From assembly GCA_965198855.1 (NCBI GenBank), contig CBDAPZ010000001.1, positions 186,001-250,000 of the forward strand: a stretch of DNA of 64,000 nucleotides. The letters run 5' to 3'. The notes under the pieces are model-generated. The model did not search any database. It had not been told where the DNA came from and saw only the letters and a list, made by a program, of their open reading frames with translations. Position numbers and translations under genes: made by a program. Source of the DNA: BOG-908 sp965198855. Lineage in GTDB: Bacteria; Pseudomonadota; Alphaproteobacteria; Acetobacterales; Acetobacteraceae. Below, piece after piece: positions 37,313-45,768 of the stretch. Position 1 is the stretch's first letter. Every line of letters begins with the position of its first letter.

Positions 37313-37636
37313 TTATTGCGGCGCTGTCGTGGTGGTGGTGCTGGTGCTGGTCGAGCTGGTCACCGGCGGCGGCGGTGGCGCGGGAACGGTGCTGGTGCTG
37401 GTGGAGCTGTCCTGCGCCACGCCGTTGCTGTTGCGGTAAGTGCTTTCCTTCTTGATATACTGGTTGCCGTAGCCGTCAGTGGCATGAACCTCATGCGTGG
37501 TGCTCAGCGTGCCTTCTGGCGGCGGTGCCACGGGGGCAGGCGGTGGCGGCGCTGCAGGATCCTGATAGGACTGCGCAGAAGCAACGCCAGCGCTGCCAAG
37601 AAGAAGGGCGGCCGCGGCAAAAATGCGTATATTCAT
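37313..37636 (-). CDS. Small Pro/Ser/Thr-rich exported protein
   Basis: The 107-residue protein starts MNIRIFAAAALLLGSAGVASA, a clear Sec signal peptide cleaved after ASA. The mature protein has a Pro-rich block (DPAAPPPPAPVAPPPEG), a more structured middle (THEVHATDGYGNQYIKKEST) and a C-terminal Ser/Thr run. The ATG at 37636 defines the signal peptide; the longer frame upstream is not credible. It shares the MNIR start and tail style with the next gene, suggesting a tandem pair. Function unknown. Confidence 0.7.
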   Translation of the reverse strand: MNIRIFAAAALLLGSAGVASAQSYQDPAAPPPPAPVAPPPEGTLSTTHEVHATDGYGNQYIKKESTYRNSNGVAQDSSTSTSTVPAPPPPPVTSSTSTSTTTTTAPQ

Positions 37637-37949
37637 GGTAGGTATCCATCCACTAAGTTGAATGTGATCAGGGGCAATAAACGCCTGATCATGTTGACGT
37701 TGTAAACGCGCCGAAACAGAGTAACGCATCGCCGGTAGATGCCAAATTCCCAGGCAAATGCTGTTCCATACTTACGCTGTTGTCGTGCAAGCATAACAAC
37801 AGCATGAATGCGGCAGAATTTTGCTTGCCCGCGCCATAAACGCGTCTCACTTACGTGAGTTTCCGACAGCGTATTACTTGCAGGCGCGAAATCGTCGGGT
37901 CGACCCAGCAGCGACTCGGGCGCGGGCTGTGATAGGATGCGGCTCCAGC

Positions 37950-38717
37950 ATGACGAGGGATGCGGTGAGCCAGACCAACGAGCTTGCGCGTGTGAAAACC
38001 CGCATCAAGGCACTGACCGACAAGACCGTGGCCAATGGCTGCACCGAAGCCGAAGCGATGTCCGCCGCCGAAATGGTCGGCCGTCTCCTCGAACGCTATG
38101 CGCTCAGCATGGACGAGATCGAAGTGCGGGAGTCACGCTGCGTGCAGGTCGAGATCCCCATCGGGGGCATGCGCCGCCGCCCGATCGATGGCTGCGTGCC
38201 CGCCATCGCGCGCTTCTGCGACTGCAAGGTGTGGCTCGCCCGCGGCCCCGCCCCGGGCGCGCCGCTCGATGCGCCCGCCATCGCCCGATACGTCTTCTTC
38301 GGTTTCGAGACCGACACGTCGCTCGCCGCCTACCTCTATGCCGTCATCGAGCGTGCCATGGCCACCGAAGTTGCGGCCTTCAGGGTGGCCAAACCAAGTC
38401 TGCGCGGCGTCCAGCTGCGCCGCGCCTCGGACAGTTTCCTTCACGGTGTGGCTGCCCGTGTGGCCGCCCGGCTGGAAACCATGCATGCAGAGCGCGAGGC
38501 CAATGTCGGCGCGCAGCGCGCTACCGGCACCGCGCTGATCCTGGCCAAACATCGCGTGGTGGACGATGCCTTTGCCGAAACCGATGTGCGCCTTGTCGCC
38601 TCAAGCGCCATCGGCCGTCGCCGCATCGCCGGCGCCTATCGCGAAGGCTGGGCTGCCGGCGGGCGCGTCAACCTCAACCGCCCCGTCGGCGGCGCACAGC
38701 GCGGCCTGCTCGCCTGA
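37950..38717 (+). CDS. DUF2786-domain protein
   Basis: The 255-residue protein has the DUF2786 helical pattern at its N-terminus: ARVKTRIKALTDKTVANGCTEAEAM then AAEMVGRLLERYALSMDEIE. The rest (PIGGMRRRPIDGCVPAIARFCDCKVW, then SDSFLHGVAARVAARL) matches the conserved C-terminal part of these proteins, whose function is unknown and which occur on chromosomes, plasmids and phages. ATG 37950 is used; GTG 37965 with GAGGG six bases before it is an alternative. The stop overlaps the following metallopeptidase-like frame, so the two are likely coupled. Confidence 0.78.
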   Translation: MTRDAVSQTNELARVKTRIKALTDKTVANGCTEAEAMSAAEMVGRLLERYALSMDEIEVRESRCVQVEIPIGGMRRRPIDGCVPAIARFCDCKVWLARGPAPGAPLDAPAIARYVFFGFETDTSLAAYLYAVIERAMATEVAAFRVAKPSLRGVQLRRASDSFLHGVAARVAARLETMHAEREANVGAQRATGTALILAKHRVVDDAFAETDVRLVASSAIGRRRIAGAYREGWAAGGRVNLNRPVGGAQRGLLA

Positions 38718-39148
38718 AGGACCGGCAGCGCAGCCGTTTCTACGCCTGGGAAGATCGGCAGGTGGCGCGGCAGAACCCCGGCACTGTGAATTTCGCCGCA
38801 GCACCCGCAATGGTCGCCGCGATCTGGGCCGAGATGGGGCTGCGCTACCCTCCGTCGGTCGAACGCCTGCCGCGCCACGCCCGCGTCACCATGGCCAGCG
38901 CCAATCGTCTGTCCCTGTTCCTGCCGGAGGAAACGCCATCCTGGTGCCTGCTGCACGAGCTCGCCCATGCGATGAGCAGCACGCAGGATGGCCATTCCGA
39001 TGGTCACGGCGCAATCTTCGTCGGCCTCTACGTACAGCTTCTCGCCCGCTACCTACGCCTGGACGCGGCATCGCTGCGGGACTCCCTCCTTGCCGCCAGC
39101 ATCGCCGTGCACATGGACGCGAAACCGTTGTTCCTGGACGGCCCTTAA
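38714..39148 (+). CDS. SprT-like zinc metallopeptidase-type protein, uncertain start
   Basis: The frame codes for a compact protein of about 144 residues with LLHELAHAMSS, an HExxH zinc site, preceded by RLSLFLPEETPSWC and followed by GHGAIFVGLYVQLLARYL. The N-terminal part RFYAWEDRQVARQNPG also looks native. There is no ATG, GTG or TTG before it in frame at a sensible place. The CTG at 38714 overlaps the TGA of the DUF2786 gene (CTGA), suggesting a coupled non-standard start. GTG 38762, with GGGAAG eight bases upstream, is the conservative alternative but would lose conserved-looking residues. It probably acts with the DUF2786 protein; no substrate is known. Confidence 0.68.
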   Translation: MKDRQRSRFYAWEDRQVARQNPGTVNFAAAPAMVAAIWAEMGLRYPPSVERLPRHARVTMASANRLSLFLPEETPSWCLLHELAHAMSSTQDGHSDGHGAIFVGLYVQLLARYLRLDAASLRDSLLAASIAVHMDAKPLFLDGP

Positions 39149-39192
39149 GGAAGAAAGCGCTTTCTTTTCTGAAGAAAAGAAACAAAAGACTT
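39149..39192. repeat. Half AT-rich repeat between convergent genes
   Basis: GGAAGAAAGCGCTTTC, TTTTCTGAAGAAAAGAAAC and AAAAGACTTTT match the forward half and fill the gap between two stop codons. Confidence 0.7.
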
Positions 39193-39753
39193 TTATGACT
39201 CTTTCGGCCCACCCGGCACCCAGAGCACGTCCCCTTTGGCGAGATTGAGGTGACGGCCTAAAACAAACAGAAAATCGGAGAGCCGGTTCAGGGCGCGAAT
39301 GACCTCCGGGTTCACGGTTTCCATAAGGCTGAGATGCACCACGCGGCGCTCGGCGCGGCGCACCACGGTGCGGGCGAGATGCGCATGCGCCGCTTCCGGC
39401 GTGCCACCGGGCAGAATGAAACTCGTCAGCGGCGACAACGAAGCATTTAACGCTTTCGTGTCGGTCTCCAGCCTGTCGCATAGCGCGGCCGTCACGCGCA
39501 GACGATCGCCGGCCTCCCCCGGCACGCACAGATCGGCGCCGATATCGAACAGATCGTTCTGCACCCGCGCCAGCATGGCATCGGCATCGCCGCTGGTGTG
39601 CAAGCGCAAGATCCCGATCACCGCATTGGCTTCGTCCACCGTGCCATAGGCTTCCACACGCGCATCGTCCTTGCGCACCCGCGTGCCGTCGCCGAGCGAG
39701 GTCTCGCCCTTGTCGCCGCCACGGGTTATCACGTTGTCGATACGAACTACCAT
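39193..39753 (-). CDS. ATP:cob(I)alamin adenosyltransferase (PduO type)
   Basis: The 186-residue enzyme transfers the adenosyl group of ATP to cob(I)alamin to make coenzyme B12. Diagnostic features: N-terminal ITRGGDKGETSLGDGTRVRKDD (ATP-binding loop), VEAYGTVDEANAVIG, the helix with CVPGEAG replaced context ADLCVPG, and the C-terminal RRAERRVVHL plus LNRLSDFLFVLGRHLN. Length is normal. The ATG at 39753 fixes the N-terminus; the longer upstream frame lies over the neighbouring gene. It follows the glycosyltransferase-like gene by 34 bases on the same strand. No cobalamin riboswitch is seen upstream. Confidence 0.95.
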   Translation of the reverse strand: MVVRIDNVITRGGDKGETSLGDGTRVRKDDARVEAYGTVDEANAVIGILRLHTSGDADAMLARVQNDLFDIGADLCVPGEAGDRLRVTAALCDRLETDTKALNASLSPLTSFILPGGTPEAAHAHLARTVVRRAERRVVHLSLMETVNPEVIRALNRLSDFLFVLGRHLNLAKGDVLWVPGGPKES

Positions 39754-39787
39754 GCGTGTCAAACTCCTAACAGACGAACGGCACCAC

Positions 39788-40663
39788 CTAAGGCTTGCGT
39801 ACGTCCTTGATCCAGCGATCGCCATCCGGCCGGTAGAACACGCGGCGGTCCAGGATGCGGCGGTCAAGATGGCACACTTCCAGGAAGGCGGCGTTTTCCG
39901 GTGCTGGCTTGTAAACCTCGAAGCATTGCATCGGCACCAGGCTCGCCGCCGACTCCAACGGCCCATAGAACGCGTCCTGATAGGTGGCGAAATCCGGATG
40001 CGCCGCGAGCACCGCCATTTGGGCCCGGTCGGCGAAGAAGCAACCCGAATGCGGGTTGTTCACGCGCTGGAAAACCCAGTTTCGTCCCAACGCTTCGGCC
40101 CGCAGCTCCGGGCGGATGCTGATGTCCTGGAAGGCAGTGGTGATGGCCTCGTCGGTCATCTCGCCATCCACATAGAGTTTGGACATGCGGCCTTGCGACA
40201 CCTCGAACCGGTTCGGTTGCAGCATCGCCTTCGGGCCGAAGCGACCATTGAACCAGGCGAGCTTGTCGAAGAACAAGGTGTCGGCGAGCTCAATATCGTC
40301 TTCCAGGTAGCCATACCAGTCGAACCGGCCGAGATTGCCGCGCAGCAGCCGATGGCATTCGAAGCCGAGCATACGCGGCGGCAGGTCGGTGTTGTGATGA
40401 GTGGCGAGGTCCGGCGGCAGCAGATCCATCAGGTGCAGGTCGCCCGAGGTGCAGACGATCACCTGCAGCCAGTCGCGGTCGGGGTTGGCATGTTGATCCA
40501 CCGAGCCGATCACCCGCTGCCCGGGCGCGAAGCCATAATGCAATGCGCTCACGCAGCGCACCAGCTTCTCCGCCCGCGCCGCCCGGTCGGTGGATTCCGA
40601 GCCGTATTGTCCGCCGGCGCCCTTGCCGAGATAGGCATGCGGAATGACGATCAGGGTGCGCAA
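39788..40663 (-). CDS. Putative glycosyltransferase-like protein (GT-A type)
   Basis: The 291-residue cytoplasmic protein begins MRTLIVIPHAYLG, a first beta strand typical of nucleotide-sugar enzymes, and contains FDWYGYLEDDIELADTLFFDKLAWFN. LEDDIE resembles the DxD metal and nucleotide site of GT-A glycosyltransferases. A C-terminal stretch (NNPHSGCFFADRAQMAVL) fits an acceptor-side segment. It starts with TTG at 40663, supported by GGAG seven bases upstream. The family is not one I can name, so the sugar and acceptor are unknown. It is divergent from an FkbM-type methyltransferase, suggesting glycan or glycolipid work in this region. Confidence 0.6.
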   Translation of the reverse strand: MRTLIVIPHAYLGKGAGGQYGSESTDRAARAEKLVRCVSALHYGFAPGQRVIGSVDQHANPDRDWLQVIVCTSGDLHLMDLLPPDLATHHNTDLPPRMLGFECHRLLRGNLGRFDWYGYLEDDIELADTLFFDKLAWFNGRFGPKAMLQPNRFEVSQGRMSKLYVDGEMTDEAITTAFQDISIRPELRAEALGRNWVFQRVNNPHSGCFFADRAQMAVLAAHPDFATYQDAFYGPLESAASLVPMQCFEVYKPAPENAAFLEVCHLDRRILDRRVFYRPDGDRWIKDVRKP

Positions 40664-40802
40664 ACGCTGTCTCCGTGGCCGTCCCTATCCTACCGGCAGG
40701 CGTGCTTGACGCGAAGCGCGGCATCCGGCCGTAGATTCTTTTTGTCTCCCCGGCCTTCCGTGCGGTAGGTCTGGCGAAAGGAGACAAAGGGAAACGAAAA
40801 CG

Positions 40803-41609
40803 ATGTCGGTTGTTTCGGCAGCGGCCGCGCAATGGCAGTATCAGAGAAAGCTGTCCGGGCTGCTCGGATGGAAGGCGGGCCTGCATTTCCGGGCGAGGAT
40901 GTCGGCCGGCGGCTTGCTCGGACTCGACGTCAAGGATGAAATACAGGTCGGCTCCCCGGTGCTGCGCCATCCGGTGCATCTGCGTATCCCCACCAGCGAT
41001 GCGGATGTGTTCGGCCAGGTGATACGCCACCAGGAATACCGCCCGGTGGCGGACGCGACCCCCGGCACCCGCGTGATCGTGGATTGCGGCGCCAATGTGG
41101 GTTTCACGAGCGCCTATCTGCTGAGCCGCTTTCCGGACGCACGGGTGATCGCGATCGAGCCGTTTGCCGAGAACGCCGCTTTGTGCCGGCGTAACCTCGC
41201 ACCCTACGGCTCGCGCGCGACGGTGATCGAGGCTGCGGTCTGGAGCAAGCCGTGCCGTCTCGTCATGGAGCATCACGCGGGCAATGAATGGGCCGTGCAG
41301 GTGCGCCCGGCTCGCGCCGGCGAGGCGGGCGATGTCGATGGTGTGGACATCCCATCGCTCGGGCTGCTGTCGATCGACATTCTCAAGGTCGATATCGAGG
41401 GCGCGGAGCGCGAGGTGTTCGGGCCTGGTGCGGAATTCTGGATGCACACGGCACGCACGATCGCAGTGGAACTGCATGGTGCCGCCTGTGTACGCATGTT
41501 CGGCGACGCAATGGCGCAGCTGCGAGCGTCTGGCCATGATTTCCGGAAATTTGAATCGGGCGAGCTGACGGTGTGCGCGGATATCAGGCGCCGGCACGAC
41601 CATCCGTGA
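40803..41609 (+). CDS. FkbM-family SAM-dependent methyltransferase
   Basis: The 268-residue protein has the FkbM layout: VIVDCGANVGFTSAYLL (SAM motif I), VIAIEPFAENAALCRRNL (acidic motif II), SIDILKVDIEGAEREVF (post-I/IV core with the DIEGAE signature) and a final strand AVELHGA. These enzymes O-methylate sugars, polyketides or peptides; in bacteria they often lie in surface-glycan loci. The ATG at 40803 is preceded by AAAGG-rich sequence. Divergent partner: the glycosyltransferase-like gene at 39788. Confidence 0.9.
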   Translation: MSVVSAAAAQWQYQRKLSGLLGWKAGLHFRARMSAGGLLGLDVKDEIQVGSPVLRHPVHLRIPTSDADVFGQVIRHQEYRPVADATPGTRVIVDCGANVGFTSAYLLSRFPDARVIAIEPFAENAALCRRNLAPYGSRATVIEAAVWSKPCRLVMEHHAGNEWAVQVRPARAGEAGDVDGVDIPSLGLLSIDILKVDIEGAEREVFGPGAEFWMHTARTIAVELHGAACVRMFGDAMAQLRASGHDFRKFESGELTVCADIRRRHDHP

Positions 41610-41685
41610 ACGCATCGATTTTGTCTGATCAGGCCCATCGGATTTAGATTTCATCAACGCTCTTCGCGTAAGACCCGCTCCTCAT

Positions 41686-42813
41686 TTGATTTCGAATGTT
41701 TATCAAGAGCGAGCGCGGGAGATGACCAGGTTCAATGCGGATGCGCCCTTGCCCTGCTTCGCGGCGGGCACGCTGATCCTCACAAATCGTGGTGAAATTC
41801 CGGTGGAACACCTTTTGGCTGACGACCTCGTTATCGGCATGAGGCGTGGCAAGCTGGCGCCCGTACGAAGGATCGGACGCTACGAGGTGGATCTGCGCAG
41901 CCTCCCAAACCCCGATGCAATCAACCCGGTGCGCGTCTTGGCAGGCGCGTTCGGGCCGGGCCAGCCGAACCGCGACCTGGTGCTCTCGCCGGACCATGCG
42001 CTGTATGTCGAGGGTCACCTGATCACCGTGCGCCATCTGCTCAATGGCGCCACGATCCGGCAAGAGAGCTGTGACAGCATCGCCTATCACCACGTGGTGC
42101 TAGACCCGCATGAGATCTTGCTCGCCAACGGCATGACAGCTGGAAGCTGCCTCGATTCCGGCCAAGCGGAAGCCTGTGCGCCTGAGCTGCCAAAAGGCGC
42201 GCCGCTCGCCGCCTCGCGACAAAAACTGCTCGACCGCGCGACCGTGCTTGGCCACGCAACAACGCCCGATCCCGATCTGTGTGTAATGGCCGGCGGACGC
42301 ATGCTGCGCCCCAACCCGGTGGCAGACGGTGTGCAGTATCGAGTGCCGAAGGGCGCGCGCAGTGTGCGTATCCTGTCCCGGTGCTTTGTCCCGCAACAGA
42401 TCCGTCCGGCCGATCCGGATTGTCGCCGCCTTGGCATCGGCGTCACCTCCATCAGGCTGGACGGCCGCGTGGTGGAACTCGCCGGCGACCGTTTGGGCAA
42501 GGGGTGGCATGCAGCCGAGCAAGGTCTACGCTGGACCAACGGGGAAGCCTGGCTGCGCACGGGCATCGCTCACAGCCTCGTTCTCACCTGGCTCAAAGAC
42601 GCGATCTACTGGGTGGACGAGCCGACCAAGCCAAGCGTGCCTGCGTCACATGGGGCAGGGACGCAGGCCAGTGTCGCCTGCCCATTGAAAGAAGACCGCC
42701 TGGAGTCCTCAGCGCGCGCAGCGCGAGGCGCGGAAAGTGGGTGGGGCCAGGTCTGTCGCGCCCTGCTCAGCGCTTTGACATCATTACCGTTTAGAACATT
42801 TAAGAACGTTTAA
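41686..42813 (+). CDS. Hint-domain (hedgehog/intein-type) protein
   Basis: The 375-residue protein has a Hint module near its N-terminus: Cys24 in PCFAAGTLILTNRGEIPVEHL (block A, nucleophile), LVIGMRRGK, and LSPDHALYVEGHLI (block B, with His). The conserved second half, GARSVRILSRCFVPQQIRPADPDCRRLG and the following strands, matches bacterial Hint-containing proteins that end in a carbohydrate-binding-like domain. Such genes in acetic-acid-bacterial relatives normally have a long repeat-rich adhesin part before the Hint; here only about 20 residues precede Cys24. TTG 41686 or ATG 41722 is the start. Self-splicing or autocleavage is not proven. Confidence 0.8.
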   Translation: MISNVYQERAREMTRFNADAPLPCFAAGTLILTNRGEIPVEHLLADDLVIGMRRGKLAPVRRIGRYEVDLRSLPNPDAINPVRVLAGAFGPGQPNRDLVLSPDHALYVEGHLITVRHLLNGATIRQESCDSIAYHHVVLDPHEILLANGMTAGSCLDSGQAEACAPELPKGAPLAASRQKLLDRATVLGHATTPDPDLCVMAGGRMLRPNPVADGVQYRVPKGARSVRILSRCFVPQQIRPADPDCRRLGIGVTSIRLDGRVVELAGDRLGKGWHAAEQGLRWTNGEAWLRTGIAHSLVLTWLKDAIYWVDEPTKPSVPASHGAGTQASVACPLKEDRLESSARAARGAESGWGQVCRALLSALTSLPFRTFKNV

Positions 42814-42915
42814 AGCGGCGGCTGCGGAGGTCGGGCGCAACACCCCTCAGCGGACGCGACCGCCTGCAGCCGGTCCGCTGCCTGTGTGTCGCGCCTTCCA
42901 CGACAGGAGCCCTCC

Positions 42916-43521
42916 ATGCAAATCAAGCAACATTTCCCATACCCATTGCTTGCCCTCGCTTTGCTGGCCGCCCTGGCACCGCGGCCGGCCGTCGCCGTCA
43001 GCATGACCACCACTACCGTCAACGGTCTTCTCTGCGATGTCTGGACCTGGACCGATGCCGCCGGCCTCGCACGCACCGCCGCCCTGAAGGAGGAAGGTCA
43101 CGGCAATGCCGGGCATGGTGGATACGTTATCCAGTTTACCTATGTCGCCGGCGGCAAGACGATCACCGTCAACGCCGAATCGGGCGGCGACGGCGGCTTC
43201 GGCTATTTCGTTTCCCACGAGCGCCTTTGGCCCTATCAACCGGTGCAGTACAGCCTGCCGTGCAATGCGGGGCAGTTCAACACACCGACCAGCGGCAAGA
43301 AGATCGCCTGGGGCAGCGTGGCCTATTTCGGCACCAGCCTGACCAGCGTCTATAACGGCAAGAAGAGTTTCGCTTTCAACGGTTTTCCGAAGAGCAACAA
43401 CATCCAGTACAGCGTGTGCCTGGTGTTGGGCCAGTTCCCTGCCGGCAAATCGCTCACCGCTTTGGCCGCCGCTACCTACGCGAAGGTGACGCCAGCCTCT
43501 TCCTGTGCAACAGCAAAATGA
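42916..43521 (+). CDS. Exported protein of unknown function
   Basis: The 201-residue protein starts MQIKQHFPYPLLALALLAAL with a Sec signal peptide cleaved around AVA (PRPAVAVS). AGGAG lies seven bases before the ATG. The mature protein is rich in beta strand and Gly/Tyr/Phe (GHGGYVIQFTYVAGGKTI, GGFGYFVSHERLWPYQPV), with Cys pairs near both ends (LLCDVW, LPCNAG, SVCLVLG, SSCATAK) that could form disulfides, which suits a periplasmic or secreted beta-sandwich. No family recognised. A perfect hairpin follows the stop. Confidence 0.7.
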   Translation: MQIKQHFPYPLLALALLAALAPRPAVAVSMTTTTVNGLLCDVWTWTDAAGLARTAALKEEGHGNAGHGGYVIQFTYVAGGKTITVNAESGGDGGFGYFVSHERLWPYQPVQYSLPCNAGQFNTPTSGKKIAWGSVAYFGTSLTSVYNGKKSFAFNGFPKSNNIQYSVCLVLGQFPAGKSLTALAAATYAKVTPASSCATAK

Positions 43522-43538
43522 TGTTCTGAAACGACCGG

Positions 43539-43560
43539 GGATCGGCATGCGTGCCGATCC
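43539..43560 (+). terminator. Perfect 9-bp hairpin after the exported-protein gene
   Basis: GGATCGGCA and TGCCGATCC pair around TGCG, 18 bases after the stop. Downstream sequence is not T-rich, so termination would be weak or factor-assisted. Confidence 0.55.
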
Positions 43561-43780
43561 TCGACCGCCTATTATAGGGGGCAAGACTCTTCGAGTGATG
43601 GCGGCGAATGTATCGTTGCGACCTGAGGTTGATTGTTACAGTGGGAATCTAGTTCGACTTGCAGAAAGAGCCTGCCTTGAACGCAAAGATCTTCGATAAA
43701 TACTCATAGAATCCGAATGCATTTGGTAAAGAACCGTATTAGCATCGAACGCGCCAAGCTGGCGCGTGGACCTCAAGTGC

Positions 43781-44014
43781 ATGCCATACCGCCGAGATCA
43801 GAACATCTTCCAGCTGACCGAGCGTCTCCACCGGTCGAATGAAAAAGACACGCGGCGTTACGCCATCTGGCTCGCTCTCGGCGCGAGCGTCTTCCTCGCC
43901 GACATTGCCGCCAACGCCTATTGGAAGGCCACCACGGGCCACACGATGGTGGAGTGCTACGTGCTGCACCCGACCGGATGCGATGCGCCATCGATGAAAA
44001 TTCACGGGGAGTAG
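43781..44014 (+). CDS. Small single-pass membrane protein, hypothetical
   Basis: The 77-residue protein starts MPYRRDQNIFQLTERL, has one hydrophobic helix (YAIWLALGASVFLADIAANAYW) with a basic stretch (KDTRRY) before it, and a short C-terminal tail with two Cys. By the positive-inside rule, the N-terminus is cytoplasmic. A GTG at 43766 is an alternative start; no strong ribosome site is present. It converges on the esterase gene with six bases between stops. Function unknown. Confidence 0.45.
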   Translation: MPYRRDQNIFQLTERLHRSNEKDTRRYAIWLALGASVFLADIAANAYWKATTGHTMVECYVLHPTGCDAPSMKIHGE

Positions 44015-44019
44015 GTTTT

Positions 44020-45624
44020 CTAAGGGCCGGGTGGCGCCGGATCTGCCGGATCAGCGTGTGCATGGGCCGCCATCAGGGCGACGAACCGTGCATAGTCCGG
44101 ATCGCGCTCTGCCTTCGTCACCAGCCCGATCCGCATCCGCTGCGGCCCAGTGGCTTGGCTGTAAGGCGGCCAAGCCGGCAAGCCGGGGCCATTCGGCGTG
44201 CCGGTCTTGATGAAATTGGCCCAGTAGCCGGACATCTGCGCAGCCACCCGCCGGTCACCGTCGGTAATTGCCCAACGCGGCTCCGCGCCGAGCGTATCGA
44301 ACGCATACACCATCTCTGCACCATGGAAGGCACCGGCCAGACGTGCATCGATGGCCGGACCGAACGCGCCGTCCGGCACTGGTGGTGCACGATCGAATTC
44401 ATAAACATAAACCGGCTTTTTGCCGAAACGCTGCTGGGCCACGCCCCATTTCCACGTCGAATAGGCGATGGCGTTGTCACCCACCGCCTCGGTCGCGACA
44501 CCGATGTCGCCCGGTGTCGCCTCCGGATAGAGCGCTGCCACTTGCGGTGCCGCAGCTCCGTAGAAGCGGGACAGTAAGCCCTGTAGCGTCCAATGATCGG
44601 CCATCCGCTCCAACGAGCCCTCATCGGCGTTCCAGCCGATCAGCATGGTCACGTCGTTCTGTCGCTTCGCCTCGAACACGTGCCAGGGCGAGGCGGGCAG
44701 CAGATGTCCGTCCACGACCGGCAGGTTGAAGAACACGCCCATGCCGTCGGCTGCCGACAGCAACGTCGTGGCCGGCACGGCACGCAAGGCTGCGAGGTCG
44801 TGCGCCCCCACGCGCGCTGCCAACCGCCCGCCCTTGGCCTCCTCGAAGGCGAGCCCCTGGGCGCCCATGCTGCCGAAGCCGGCGATGCGGAACACCGAGC
44901 CGCTCTCCCCGATCGCCTGGTGGAACAGCCCGGCCGCCAGCGGAGACGCCATGAGCACACCGGTGCTGACCGAGCCGGAGGATTCGCCGCCGATCGTCAC
45001 CCGTGCCGGATCGCCGCCGAACGCGCCGATATTGCGCTGGACCCAGCGCAGAGCCGCCATGTCGTCCATGAATCCGTAATTGCCCGACGCGCCATAGCCG
45101 CTCTCAACACTCAGCGCGCGGGTCGACAGGAAGCCGAGCACCCCGAGCCGGTAATTGATGGTCACCACCACGATGCCCTGCCGCGCCAATGCCGTGCCGT
45201 CGAACTGCGGCTGCGCGCCTGATCCGACGCGAGAGCCACCGCCATGGATCCACACATATACCGGCAGCCGGGCGCGTGGTGGCGCAGCACTCCAGACGTT
45301 GAGATACAGGCAGTCCTCCGACCGTGGACGCGCCGCCGGGCTCGCCCGTTCGGAGGGTTTTTGCATGCAATCCGCGGCAAACCGGTCTGCCGCGCGCACG
45401 CCGTGCCACGCCACCACAGGTGCCGGCGGCCGCCACCGCAATGCCCCGACCGGCGGCGCCGCATAAGGCAGCCCTTTGAAACTTCTAACGCCGCCTGATT
45501 CGGGAGTCGGCACGGCGATCTGCCCGCCATCGATGGCGAGCACCTCCGCACCCGCTGCTTGCGCGCCCAGCAGCATGGCCGCGCAGCCCAAGCCCAGTAT
45601 CCGTCGCCAGCCTACACCGCGCAT
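44020..45624 (-). CDS. Exported carboxylesterase, type B
   Basis: The 534-residue alpha/beta hydrolase has a signal peptide (MRGVGWRRILGLGCAAMLLG, cleaved after AGA). Type-B signatures are seen: FKGLPYAAPPVGALRWRPP, EDCLYLNVW, and nucleophile Ser215 in GGESSGSVS; oxyanion hole WIHGGGS; NADEGSLER supplies the likely acid, and a His near FHGAEMVYAF the base. Relatives cleave carboxyl esters of small alcohols or drugs, with broad specificity. The ATG at 45624 lies in GGCGGGTG context. It follows the GH26-like gene by 145 bases on the same strand, possibly independent. Confidence 0.9.
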   Translation of the reverse strand: MRGVGWRRILGLGCAAMLLGAQAAGAEVLAIDGGQIAVPTPESGGVRSFKGLPYAAPPVGALRWRPPAPVVAWHGVRAADRFAADCMQKPSERASPAARPRSEDCLYLNVWSAAPPRARLPVYVWIHGGGSRVGSGAQPQFDGTALARQGIVVVTINYRLGVLGFLSTRALSVESGYGASGNYGFMDDMAALRWVQRNIGAFGGDPARVTIGGESSGSVSTGVLMASPLAAGLFHQAIGESGSVFRIAGFGSMGAQGLAFEEAKGGRLAARVGAHDLAALRAVPATTLLSAADGMGVFFNLPVVDGHLLPASPWHVFEAKRQNDVTMLIGWNADEGSLERMADHWTLQGLLSRFYGAAAPQVAALYPEATPGDIGVATEAVGDNAIAYSTWKWGVAQQRFGKKPVYVYEFDRAPPVPDGAFGPAIDARLAGAFHGAEMVYAFDTLGAEPRWAITDGDRRVAAQMSGYWANFIKTGTPNGPGLPAWPPYSQATGPQRMRIGLVTKAERDPDYARFVALMAAHAHADPADPAPPGP

Positions 45625-45768
45625 CACCCGCCCCCCGCCATTCCGGCGCGCAGTGTAGCGACACGATTGGGATGGCCGGCCAGACCAACCCGCAGACTAG
45701 CCGCTGGGCGGTCAGAACGGCGACGACGCTCGGCCCACGTTCCGTATCCGCCTTATGTTGAGGTCCCG

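Noticed and set aside
37937..38713. Treating the whole open frame before the SprT-like part as one long gene
   Set aside because: Residues before about 38711 in this frame are Arg/Pro-rich noise; the DUF2786 gene in the other frame is clearly the coding one.
42800..42915. CRISPR-like or riboswitch structure before the exported-protein gene
   Set aside because: No repeated units and no conserved riboswitch pairing could be traced; only ordinary GC-rich leader sequence.
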